This document shows positions 29,263 to 47,168 of a stretch of DNA of 64,000 nucleotides, one piece after another. The translations under genes and the position numbers were made by a program. The stretch's first letter is position 1, and every line of letters begins with the position of its first letter. The stretch covers positions 4,154,001 through 4,218,000 of the forward strand of contig CAVNZM010000014.1 of the NCBI GenBank assembly GCA_963693365.1, read 5' to 3'. This stretch comes from Amoebidium appalachense (Eukaryota; Ichthyosporea). Under the pieces are notes generated by a model that was given only the letters and a program-made list of their open reading frames with translations, searched no databases and was not told the origin of the DNA.

Positions 29263-29706
29263 TGCATGTGGGCCTTTATTCGTACCAGTCTGCTTCATTC
29301 GCATATGTTCGTGCATGGCTGTGCCTAGTATTCCACTCGCCACGAGAGGACAAACCTTTTTTTTTTCTTTTAAAAAAAATGTAAGTTTAAACCCTTCACA
29401 TAATTTAAATTCCGGAGAAACCCTAATTACACTTGTACTTATTTTTTTGTTGTACCCAGACATTCCAATGTGCCAGAGTAAAGCACAAACACTTGTACTT
29501 ATTTTTGGCTCTATCCAACCGTGTCAATGTGCCATGTCAAGCACAAACACCCAAGTATTCCAATCGTTTTCTCTCCTTAAACAATAAAAGAAAGCTGTCA
29601 ACCAGCTGCAGGCCTAACGGCCAATCACCAATCACAATGATGTCCAACCACACTGGAACATTACATTCCACAACACTAATTGGCCAATCAATCCATTTAG
29701 CCCACG

Positions 29707-30250
29707 CTATTGGCCCTCAGCATGCATGCTCAGTGTGTAGTCCTGCAGCCTACCCTCCTGTGTGCCCCTCAGCAGCAGGGCATCTCCAAAGATGCGGCAG
29801 CCAGCCACTGCACTAGCCTGCCTGTTAAGGGTGGGCATGGCCTGGCTGCCCGGCACACCCGCCAGCACCCACATGCTTCTGCCTTGGGCCCAGTGGGCCT
29901 GCACCTCACTGCATCCCAGCAGCACCCCCCACGCTCTGCAGCCACTCGTGTGCCCCCACCGTGCCCTGTGCCTGCACCTCGACCCCCAGTGCCTCCCCCG
30001 TGTCCCCCACCAGCAAAGTGCCCTGCAGCGGCACTGGCCGAGGAACGGTCCGGGCCAGCCGAAACCCTCTCTGGCCCGGCTCGGGTAGCCGGGGCTGCCT
30101 AATGGGCCCAAACACTGGCCGTGCGCGGGCCCGGTCCCAGGCCTGCCCAGCCCGGTCAGCCCCAATACCACATCCCCATCCACATGTATAGACGTATGCC
30201 AACAACCACCCATCCACCTGCTGCATGCCTTGGCAGTTCATTGTCCTCCC

Positions 30251-30281
<31 letters not shown>

Positions 30282-30301
30282 AAAAAGAAAGAAAAGAAAA
30301 G

Positions 30302-30345
<44 letters not shown>

Positions 30346-30500
30346 AGAGAGAGGGAGGGAGGGAGAGAGAGAGAGAGAGAGAGAATAGAGAGAGAGAGAC
30401 AAGGCCCACCTTTGTGGCCTTGGGCTTAGGCTGCCCGGGGCTGTTGTTTGGTGGGGGTGTGTCTTCCTCCTGGGGTCCTGCCAGTTCGGCACCTGCAGGG
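29707..30500 (-). CDS. Unidentified host gene, 3' part
   Basis: Coding-like sequence on the minus strand in at least two exons. About 30,412-30,496 encodes AELAGPQEEDTPPPNNSPGQ and following residues up to KATK, then a donor GTGGGC. An exon starting at 30,142 after CTGACCGGGCTGGGCAG reads AWDRARARPVFGPIRQPRL through QGTLLVGDTGEALGVEVQAQ. A very short intron of about 35 nt near 29,900-29,940 would join it to AHWAQGRSMWVLAGVPGSQA and a stop at 29,707. The 5' end is not found; it may lie beyond the minisatellite at 30,520-30,875. The beta-rich segment suggests a small soluble protein. No family recognised. Confidence 0.35.
30249..30405. repeat. Poly-C, poly-A and (GA)n tract
   Basis: C-run, A-run and then about 90 bp of GA repeats inside the presumed intron of the 29707-30500 gene. 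Confidence 0.9.
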
Positions 30501-30519
30501 AGAGATTGGTTTGATCAGT

Positions 30520-30875
30520 TGACAAACCAAGGGTAGTGGGTTGGTTTGATTGGTTGAAGCACGAGGGCAAGGGGTTTGTTTGATTGGTTGAAGCATGAGG
30601 GCAAGGGGTTGGTTTGATTGGTTGACACCAGGGTAATGGGTTGGTTTGATTGGTTGACACCAGAGTAAGAGGTTGGTTTGATTGGTTGAAGCATGAGGGC
30701 AAGGGGTTGGTTTGATTAGTTGAAGCATGAGGGCAAGGGGTTGGTTTGATTGGTTGACACCAGGGTAATGGGTTGGTTTGATTGGTTGACACCAGAGCAA
30801 GAGGTTGGTTTGATTAGTTGACACCAGGGTAATGGGTTGGTTTGATTAGTTGACACCAGGGTAAGAGATTGGAGT
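30520..30875 (-). repeat. 33-bp minisatellite
   Basis: About eleven units of GGGTTGGTTTGATTGGTTGA plus CACCAGGGTAAT or AGCATGAGGGCAA. Contains many ATTGGTTG (inverted CCAAT-like) words. Confidence 0.9.
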
Positions 30876-31020
30876 GGATAGGCACAACCACCATGAGCCA
30901 AACGTGCTCCAAGATAAGACCTACCAAACACCAAGCAAATAACTTAAGACAAAGCACGTCTTTCTTGGGTCATTTAACTTGTGTCTCAGCATTCGTCCTT
31001 CCTGTTCATTCCCTTCTCCC

Positions 31021-31136
31021 CGTCCTTCATAGCAGGATGCATGCATGCACCATATCATCAAGGCTGATGCATGCATGCACTATATCATCAAGGCCTTCAT
31101 GATATGGTGCATGCATGCATCCTGCTATGAAGGACG
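31021..31136. repeat. Long hairpin with 43-bp arms
   Basis: Arms 31,021-31,063 and 31,094-31,136 are complementary with one mismatch. They start CGTCCTTCATAGCAGGATGC. The 30-nt loop contains a second copy of the GATGCATGCATGCAC unit. Confidence 0.85.
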
Positions 31137-31489
31137 TTGTTTCAACCAAACCAAGTGACTTTTGTGATCCTACATTCGTATTCCCTGCTTAGAAGGGGGG
31201 GGGGAGGGAGGGCAAGCAGAAATCATCAGAGTTGGAGGCCAACAATTGATGAACCCAAAGCCAGCTCCTCACCTAAGGACACGTAGGCCCAGGGAGAACA
31301 CGTACATAAAAATCTCAATCCATAACCCATGGTTCCTGCACACACCCTTCCATTCTATTGTTCGTCGTGCCGTGCAGACGACTTAGAAAGAAACCAAGGA
31401 CAACGGGGTCGGCAAGCAAACAGGCTAGGAATGTACCATCCCTTCCTTCATTCTTTCAATAATCTTAACAAGGGGAAGGGGGTGGGGGA

Positions 31490-31526
31490 AAGGGAGGAGG
31501 AGGGGGGGGAGAGAGGGAGGGAGGGA

Positions 31527-31559
<33 letters not shown>

Positions 31560-31990
31560 GGAGGGAGGGAGGGAGAGGTAGAGATAGAGAGAGAGGGAGA
31601 AGGAGAGGGGAGACAGGGAGGGAGGGAGAGAGAGAGAGCAAACGAGAGATTGAGAGAGAGGGGTTTGTGGGGGGGGGGGGGGGGGGGGGAGGCAGGGGGA
31701 AGGGAGGAAGGGAGGGGGGAGGGGGGAGGGGGGAGAGGGGGGGGGGGAAGAAGGAAGGGAGGGAGGGACGGAGGAGGGAGGGGGAGGGAGAGAGGGGGAG
31801 GTGGGGGGAGAGAGGGAGGGAAGTGAGGGAGGCATGGAGAGAGAGAGAGGGAGAGAGAGAGAGGGAGAGTGGGGGAGAGAGAAAGGGAGAGAGAGAGAGT
31901 GGGAGAGGGAGAGGAAGAGGGGGCGAGAGAGAGGGAGGGAGAGAGGGAGAGAGAGAGAGTGGGAGAGAGACCGACCGAGAGAGAGACCCA
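31490..31990. repeat. 500-bp polypurine tract
   Basis: Almost uninterrupted G and A on the plus strand (GAGAGA, GGGAGGGA, poly-G). Long frames across it are low complexity, not genes. Able to form triplex DNA in principle. Confidence 0.9.
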
Positions 31991-31999
31991 CACCTGCTG

Positions 32000-33002
32000 A
32001 CTATTCACACTGCAACGAAAAAAAAAAACACGAAGCACATGCATACACCCAGAGACACATTGGCACACACTCTGGTAATATATAGTGGGGAGGGCAGGGA
32101 CAAGAAAGGACAGGCCAACATGGACTGAGGTCAGAAGGGGTGGTGGACAGGCAGGAGTGTAACAGGAGGGACACAGATAGCACCCAAAGGGTGTGAGAGG
32201 GGCGGAGAAGCAAGACGCGGGTAGAAAGAGACGAGCACCGGGGAAGAGGGGGCGGGGGGGGGGGGGGGGGGGGAGGGGGTTAGGATGGGTTATGGAGTAT
32301 TAAGTACACCATCAGAACGGACAACTCTGCCGAGTGCAAGCCACACATATAGAGTATGCATAAGTGGGGGGGGGGGAGGGGCGGGGGGGGGGGGGGGGGG
32401 GGGGGGGCACCACTTGGTTGGCTGTCTCCACTCCTGTCCACTGGCACGTCCAAGGGCAGGGCCCCCTCTCCTTCCGGGCTGTGTGTGTGTGCGTGCTGGC
32501 TGCCGTTGCTGTGCGCTGCCTCCTGCCTGCCTGCCTGTGCCCCCGCACATACGGAGGTGGGCTCGGCTGCTGCACCACTCACAGCAGCGTCGGAGCACGG
32601 TGGGCTCGGTGGGTCTTCCATGTGTGCCTGTTGCCTCTCCCTGTGCGTGTGTGTGTCTCACTGTGTCCTCTCACTGTGTGAGTATGCGCTCCCTGCACAG
32701 AGTTTCTGTGTGCGTTTGTCTTCGATGCGTGCTGTCACTGTGCACCTGCCCTATCCCTGCTGAGTGATCATGCGTATCGGCAAACATTTGGTCCCAATGT
32801 CACTCAACCTTGCGCGTTGGCTCTTTCTTAAGTGCGTGTCTAGTGTCGTGTGCGTGTTGGCTGCCAAACTATCTGGCGTGTGTCTGTGCAGGTGAATGGC
32901 TGGGCTCCTGTGTGTGCGTGTGCACGGCGCTTTGTGTGGAGGCCTGCCAGTAGTGAAGCCAAGGTGTGTGTGTGCTACTGTAGAGTGTTACGTCAACCCA
33001 CA
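32000..33002. other. Intergenic, no gene recognised
   Basis: G-runs at about 32,250-32,275 and 32,367-32,407, then a mixed TG-rich region. I see no supported open frame, exon or RNA gene. Confidence 0.5.
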
Positions 33003-34863
33003 CATGTATGGTGTCGGACATCGTAGATTGACCCATCCAGAAAAATAGATCTTATAAATTTCGCGAATCAATAACTTCCCCTCCGTCTATCCTATTCGGG
33101 TAAAAGACACATTTTTCGATGCGTCCCATCAAGGGCTACAAACTGACGTCTCGAAACGTGAAAAAAAAAAAAAAAAAAACTGCAACTTTTTTTGATTTCC
33201 GCAAGCTCCTCACGGCACGGATCGCTCGTGCGAAGGTAGTAAGCTTCACATCGTGTCAAATATGTTTCAACAGGAGTCTGTGATCCATCCTGAGCGACCC
33301 TTCTTCTCTACTATAAAACTTTTTTACGGCCGACTTTCGAATACTTCCGCTATTGGCCTGCGCCCCACCTCGCGAGGCGGCAATGGCGCTGAACGAGTTC
33401 GACGATTTTTAGGGTACTGCGCTACGCACTTTGTTTCGTACTCGGTTTGTGCCTCCCTTAATCAGTATGTTTGGATTGTCGTCTGCTGTTTGTCGTATGG
33501 AGGAATTGTCTCTTCGTTTTTGTTTTCATTTAGTTAGGCTACCTGATGGTCACCCTCTTTATGCTTTCTTTCCCCCCCCTTCCTCCATCCCTCTTCCCCC
33601 CCGATTCACCAACGCTACTTCTGAATGTCCTCAGCCTACCCTCTTTCCACCTGATTCTTCCTCTCGCTATCTCACTCCCTCTTTCTTTTCTCTTCCTGTT
33701 TTTTCTGCCTTTTCGCGTTATTACCATACGCAGTATAAGTTTCTTTCTCGTTCTGATAGAGAAATCAAAGGTAAAACTCAGTCGGCATGTGTTATGTTCC
33801 TTAGGCAACACCGTACTGATCATTATCGCTTTTTGGGAGCTTTGGCAGGATACATTTCTCCTGCTGTACGTATGGATACCACCCTAGTAGATAAGTCTGT
33901 ATGGTGCTCTGATGTTGATATTGCCTGAAGTTGTGCAGTGGCGCTGTAATTCTTGTTTTCATCGCCGCTGGTGCCACTTTTGTGCTGACCTTTTTAATCG
34001 CAAGCATGTTGATAGGTGTGAATTTTTATGTCGCGTTTTACCTCTTTCCCTCCGGGTATCTGCTACACTAGCTGGCAATGTGAACACTTTAGACTTTTTG
34101 TTGAATTCTGTTGGTCGTCACATTGAGTATTTATATGATTTTCACACAGTGTTCAGGTATCTCAGTATGCACTTGTTACTGGATAACTCGTGAAGTTTTT
34201 ATTGTCTTCTCCGTATGCCGTGCATACTTGCATATCTTTCCGTTGAATAAATCCAGTCAAAAGAAAAAAAAAAAAACTTTTTTTCTCATTGAGAAATTTT
34301 TGGTCCATTTAGGGGGCTTGTGACGTCATCGATTTTTGCAAACGTGTTTCTCGAATATCCACGTATATACCTAAACTTTAGACGTTTCTTTGTGCAATCG
34401 ACATATCTCGACGAGGGCTGTCGTGTGATATTCTTGGAGTTAAAAAAAAAAAAAATTATGATTTTTTTTTTTTTTTCAGTCACTGCCAGGATCGAACTGC
34501 AGCCCAAAAATCCGAATCGAGCCATATACAGCCCTGAAGGGTTGGGTCTCAAAAAGACCTAAAGAATGCTAAACTTTACATTTTCAGACAGTACGTTCTG
34601 AAAATGTAAAGTTTTCAAAATTTTGCGGAACTACCATATATGGCATGCTACTATTTTTAGCAGCAGTGACGCAGTAATGACGTCATCTTCGGAGCTTTTA
34701 GGGGGCTTGTGATGTCATCACTTCTTAAATGATATATATCGCCAAAAAACTTCCGTGATGCCCGTGACGAGAGCTATCCAAAACCGTAACTATCATGTCC
34801 GTAGCGCGATCGCAACCCCCTGGATCTAGAGGGGTCAATCTACGATGCCCGACACCATACATG
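33003..34863. mobile_element. 1.86-kb inverted-repeat-bounded element
   Basis: The ends 33,003-33,034 and 34,832-34,863 are inverted copies (31 of 32 match; inner part ATCGTAGATTGACCC). The interior is AT-richer than its surroundings and holds a decayed LINE-like frame, an AATAAA with A-run at about 34,247-34,276, and two direct copies of TTTAGGGGGCTTGTGAYGTC at 34,308 and 34,697. Both ends carry CATG at the junction; no clear target-site duplication. Confidence 0.55.
33410..34196 (+). pseudogene. Decayed non-L TR retrotransposon (LINE-like) C-terminal fragment
   Basis: Frame pieces contain MEELSLRFCFHLVRLPDGHP, which resembles the region after the reverse-transcriptase domain in LINE proteins. 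In another frame CHFCADLFNRKHVDRC is a C-x2-C-x7-H-x3-C knuckle typical of LINE C-termini. At least one frameshift separates them. An AATAAA and A-rich tail follow at about 34,247. Confidence 0.4.
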
Positions 34864-35634
34864 AACGGTGTCGACATGGTACCGCCTGGGTGAATGTGCT
34901 TTTCGATTTCCGGCTGTGCGTATATCAAGCTGTGACGGCGGCCGGAAATGACCGACTTGATCTAAAAATAGCAACCATCATCACTGAGCCATGCAGCTGG
35001 CGCCTGCATGGCTGCTGCCCTGAGTGCAGGTCTGCCGTGCGCTCTCTCTCGTAAGTGTTCAACCGTACGGGCGCCCTTCCCTGCACCCACCGTACGCGCA
35101 GGCAAGACAACACCGCCAAGCACTGCCCAGGCAAAGCGCCAGCTTCATTTTGTTGCATATACCTTCCAGCCCCAATCACCAAGTGAGTAACTCTGCCTGC
35201 CGCAAAAACGGGAGTTAGTACCCACGTGACTAGGATTTTGGGGGGTAGGTGTGCAGGAGGACGGGCAAGGGTGCGGTGGAGGGTCGGGCGGGCGGGCGGG
35301 CGGGTGGATGGGTGGGTGGATGGGTTGGGTTGGTTGGAGTGCAGGAGGACGGGCAAGGGTACGGGTGTAGGGGCGTGTGGGCGGGTGTGCGCTCTCTCTC
35401 CGGGTGTGTGGATGGGTTGGGTTGGTGGGTGGGTGGGCGGGTAAATGGGTGGGCGTGTGGGTGGTAGATGTGTGAAAGGGTGGGCGGACGGACGTGCGGG
35501 TGGGGCGGGTGGATGGTTGGTGGGTGGGTGGGTGGGTGGATGGACGGATGGATGGATGGGTGTGGCGATGAGTCTGTGGGTGTGCCTTTGGCTGTGCTGT
35601 TTAGCAGTGTGCTGACGCAGGGCCACAGGCCACT
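34864..35634. other. Upstream region of the uL15m gene, G-rich repeats
   Basis: A possible leader exon ATGGCTGCTGCCCTGAGTGC|AG at 35,008-35,029 would splice in frame to GCAG|GGCCACAGGCCACT before 35,635, adding MAAALSAGPQAT; this is speculative. From 35,225 to 35,575 the DNA is GGGTGG/GGGC-rich with two copies of GCAGGAGGACGGGCAAGGGT. Confidence 0.4.
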
Positions 35635-36294
35635 ATGAGCTACCGGCTGCCGTCGCTGGCCAGCCTGGCCGCCCTGCCCAAGCTCACCCCCACGGCCCTC
35701 AGCGACCTGCCGGCTGCCCGGCGCACAGCCAAGCTGCTTGGGCGAGGGCCGGGCAGTGGCAAGGGCAAGACGGCGGCCCGGGGCCACAAGGGCCAGGGCA
35801 AGACCGGCACGGGCAAGGGCCCGGGCTTCGAGGGCGGGCAGACACCCATTCACCGGCTGCTGCCCAAGCACGGCTTCACAAACGTCTTCCGCACCGAGTA
35901 CACGCCCCTCAACGTGGGCCGCCTGCAGTTGTGGGTGGACCAGGGCCGGCTCGACCCGACCCGACCCGTGACCCAGCACGCCCTTGCAGCGGCCGGGCTT
36001 GTGAAGGGCGCAGCCACGCAGGGGGTTAAGCTGCTGGGCAGTGGGCAGCTGGCAGCGCCCCTGCAGGTCGAGGTGGCACGGGCCTCACGGTCGGCCATAG
36101 AGGCCGTGGAGAGGGCCGGGGGCAGTGTGCTGTGTGTCTACCGAAGCAGCACAGCCCAGCGCGCTCACGTGCTGCCTGACCGCTACCCGGTGGCCCCAAG
36201 ACCTGCAAGGCCCACACGGCCAAGAGACCTGCAGTGGTACAGCAAGTGGGAGAACAGGGGGTACCTGGCCCCACAGGCACAGGCAAAGGCATAG
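35635..36294 (+). CDS. MRPL15: Mitochondrial large-subunit ribosomal protein uL15m
   Basis: A 219-residue uninterrupted frame. The uL15 glycine-rich signature is clear: GRGPGSGKGKTAARGHKGQG followed by GPGFEGGQTPIHRLLPKHGF at residues 37-82. Then FRTEYTPLNVGRLQLWVD and a C-terminal VKLLGSGQLAAPLQVEVARASR region matching bacterial and mitochondrial L15. The C-terminal extension (PTRPRDLQWYSKWENRGYL) is typical of mitochondrial versions. The ATG is just after a good acceptor (GTGCTGACGCAG), so a short upstream exon adding to the targeting peptide is possible. This gene is unusual here in having no internal intron. Confidence 0.92.
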   Translation: MSYRLPSLASLAALPKLTPTALSDLPAARRTAKLLGRGPGSGKGKTAARGHKGQGKTGTGKGPGFEGGQTPIHRLLPKHGFTNVFRTEYTPLNVGRLQLWVDQGRLDPTRPVTQHALAAAGLVKGAATQGVKLLGSGQLAAPLQVEVARASRSAIEAVERAGGSVLCVYRSSTAQRAHVLPDRYPVAPRPARPTRPRDLQWYSKWENRGYLAPQAQAKA

Positions 36295-36564
36295 CAGGGG
36301 CAAGGGTTTATCGACACATACGCAAATGAACTATAGGCACAAAAACACAGTGACACAGAGGCAGAGACACACACAAGGGACGGGCATGGCTGGCCATGCA
36401 ACACATCCACTTGTGGACCGGTAACCGAATGAATCCGGTGGCAACCCCATACCAAGTTTAAGCTGCAGTGCTCTTGGTGGCACAGCCCCGTTGGCTTGTT
36501 GGATCTGTGCAAGGTGCTAGCGCACACGCACACAACACACACAAGCGCAACACACTCGCGCGCG

Positions 36565-36610
<46 letters not shown>

Positions 36611-37285
36611 GGCATGCAGACATACAGACAGACAAGCACAACCGGTTGTAAGTTTTTGAAGGGCATGCGCGTGGCCGCACATTCGCGATCGTATGCACAC
36701 ACACACATAAGACACACATAGACGACCACATAAATACAACAAATACACATACCCACCCACATCCTAACACCCACACCCGCACCCGAGCGAGCGAGCACGC
36801 GTGCACGCGCGCACACACACACATACACACACACCCACAGACACACACACAGACACACACACACCGACAGACAAGCACAACCGGCTGAAATGTGCATGGC
36901 ATGCAAGTGCACACACACACGAGCATATGCACACACATGGCCACACAAATAATACAAACATATCGGCCACACGCATACAATACACCACCCACCCCATTAC
37001 ACACGCACTTTTGCTTGCGCTCCAGCCCGCACACACAAACACACACAGACACAGGCACAGGCACACACTCAAGTACATGATCCTCCCCCCCGGCCCTCCC
37101 TTCTGCCCGCAAGCCACACATGAACACACATGCACACACATGTAAGAAACACACACGCACGCGCACACACATACACACACACTCACACACACACATACAC
37201 ATACGCACACTGCACTGCCGATAGTACACACATGTAAGAAACATACATGCACACGCACACGGACACACGCAAGCACACACGCACG

Positions 37286-37316
<31 letters not shown>

Positions 37317-37390
37317 GCACACACATACACACACACAGCACCCCCAAACGTGGCCAGGATCTTGAGATATAGCACGAATAGCACAATGCA
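36295..37390. repeat. CA-rich microsatellite region 3' of uL15m
   Basis: From about 36,525 the sequence is dominated by ACACAC with short alternating CG tracts (36,556-36,574). Two related blocks with GACAGACAAGCACAACCGG occur at about 36,627 and 36,868. Long minus-strand frames here are Val-Cys artefacts. Confidence 0.85.
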
Positions 37391-39143
37391 ATGTTGTTTT
37401 TTTCCTATGGCACCCCCCGACACCTCCCTGTGTCCGTCACAGGTCAAGATGGCCACAGCATAGTGTTTGGCTCAACCACTAGTCTGCATGTGGCAACGGC
37501 ATGCATGTATTCGCATTGTATGTTGATTTCCCAAGATGTGGACATGCCATTTATGGTGAACACCAATCAGTGCGCTGGTTTTATCGCTTTGATACGCCGT
37601 GAACCGCCTATTGGCGTCAATGTGCCAGTGGTCACATATATAGATAGGGCTGACAAGACCCTCATTCATCTGATCAGGCAAAGGTGAAATGGTGACAAGT
37701 CTGATAGCCCACACGCATGCATGCATGACTGGGGTGATACCGGGTTGGAGACAGTCTCACACATACACACTAGCTAAACGTTTGCCAGGGATTGCCAAAG
37801 CACATGCACACGCCCAAACCCATGGCACGCCGTGTCCTGCCCTTTCACACGTGCGCACATACACCCCATACGTGCCATACACTGCACCTGTGCAGGTGGT
37901 GCTGGTGCACAGTGCGCTGCAAGAGACCTGCTACAGCACAAGGCCCGGCATACGTGATCACACACCAGACACATTAACGTTACGGCCAAATGGCCTTTAT
38001 AAATTACTACAATTACACACCCCGGACCTTGCCCTGAGCATATGGGGGCTGGCACAGCAGCCCCCCTAACCCCAACCAAAATGGCCGGCACCTGCCCCCC
38101 CCCCCCCCCCCCCACAAATCCCCGCCACCCTCCTCCTCTGTGGCTGCAGTGCACAGTATCGTTTGCAGGTCCACATGCGCTGGGTGGCAGCAAGCAGCTG
38201 CGTCCACCACGGCCACACACCCAATGCTCCGCCCTGGCCTTCATCATCACCTGCGGGGGGGCACTGGGGGCGGTGCGGCCTTGCGTGGTCGTTGCTGGGG
38301 GTCTGTGCATGACGTCAGTCCGGCAACCGGTCACTACACCCCACGATAGAATACCACTCGATGACCACACCCCATGCTAGAACATCCTTCGATACACAAC
38401 CCCCATGCCAGCCTACCCGTTCACCAGATCCCACTCAGACCCACCTGGCAGGCCAGCCATGATGTCGCTGTCTGCCGGTCTTGCAGGCCTGCTAGATACA
38501 CGGGGCCGGGCTGCTGGCACCGGGACAGGCCCTGTGGGCCCACAGTGGTGGTCACTAATTAATCACCCCCACACAGCCCAGCACAGGCAGACATGCCAGG
38601 CACCCACCAGCCATGCTGCTGCCCTCCCTGCTCAGGGGTCTGGGCGCCGCCACGGGGGAGGCCTGGGCCACCTCACCCGGCACACAGCCAACACTGCGTG
38701 CCCGCTGGAACCCATCTGCCTCCGTCCCTGCACCCCTTCAGTTATAACCAACCCCCCCCCCCAACCACCACAGTGATGGCCGGCACCTACCCAGGTCATC
38801 GTGTGATGTGCGGCTCTGCCTGCTGCTCACTGCAAGCAAAGGACCAATCAGAGACCATGCTGCACAGACCAATCCAGGCCACTCACATGCCCCAATGCCA
38901 TCAATAGAGGTGGGTGGCCCACAGTCCAGAACGCTACAGGCAGCATGTGTCGTGTATGGGGGTGGAGGGGGAGGCATACCTGTGTCTGCCCGCAGGCTGT
39001 GTGTCTTTCGAATGTCTGCAGGATGCACGGTTAACCCCCCGCCCGTTACCCCCCCCCCCCCCCCCTCTCCTTTTACCTACCCAGTGTACTGGATATGGAT
39101 CGGGTGTGGCTGAGCTCTGTACGGCACAGCAAGTCAGCAAAAT

Positions 39144-39183
<40 letters not shown>

Positions 39184-39364
39184 TTCCCCCCCTTTCCACC
39201 TACTTCTGGGGGCTATTGTGTCTGGCTGCTGGCTCTGGGCCTGCACACTGGGGGTGGGGGTGCGGGGGGCCACGGGGGAGGGCCTGTGCGTGCAATACCC
39301 GGCTGGAAGTGTGCATACGTCACCACAGATGGGTCCGAGTCTGCCCCCCTGCATATCAGCACCA

Positions 39365-39403
<39 letters not shown>

Positions 39404-39435
39404 CCCCTTCCCCCCTGCCCCCCCGGTGCCCGTAC
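37391..39435. other. Unresolved region, possible 3' exons of the RhoGAP gene
   Basis: A promoter-like patch at about 37,560-37,640 has ACCAATCAG, CTATTGGCG and ATATATAG. Candidate small minus-strand exons lie near 39,315-39,350 (CTGATATGCAG acceptor). Poly-C runs lie at 38,095-38,113, 39,050-39,065, 39,147-39,183 and 39,367-39,400. I cannot assemble a convincing C-terminus. Confidence 0.35.
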
Positions 39436-46590
<7,155 letters not shown>

Positions 46591-47168
46591 GGTGCCGCCT
46601 AGCGCTCTGTCGCCACCACCCTGCACGCGTATAGCTTATGCTGGCGAGGCCGATGGATTTCGGTTGATATTCCTCGAGGATCGGTCGGTTACCTTTAGCT
46701 ACACTCTTCGTTTCGAAGGCACGTTTACCTCCACCCTTTATAACTGGTTGTAGCCTACCTCAGTTACTGCAAATAAGATGGATCACTTGGCAAAGTTTAC
46801 AAACATACCGCGCCCACGCTGCTACTTTAGGAATGCAGCGGCATTAAGTGCACGGCCATTCCATTGGCTGCACCGTGAGCCCATTTGCATACCATTGCTG
46901 AGCCGCCATCACACACTCGAGTGCCTCGGCACGGCAACGGTCACCAGTCAGACAGTCAAAGTGTCGACCTTGAAGGTGTGCACAGTGGCTGGGTACGGCC
47001 AAACGCCCAGCGGGCAAATACAAAACAATGCATCTATGTGGATAGCTCGTTTGTATTTAGGCCGTGCCTCGAATAGTGAACCGTCGCAGACGACGTACGG
47101 CGCAGAGGGCCCTCTGCAGGCCGCCCAGTGCCTCCAACCACCCCCCCTGACCGCCAGTGCCGCTGACC
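46591..47168. promoter_or_regulatory. Divergent promoter, BAR-RhoGAP / glycosyltransferase
   Basis: CCATTGGCTG at about 46,861 (inverted CCAAT) and CATTTGCATAC at about 46,882. The intergenic region is 578 bp, with no supported exon. Confidence 0.4.

Noticed and set aside
31425-32068. Long Ser/Leu/Pro and Arg/Glu frames
   Set aside because: They are readings of a polypurine tract, present in several frames.
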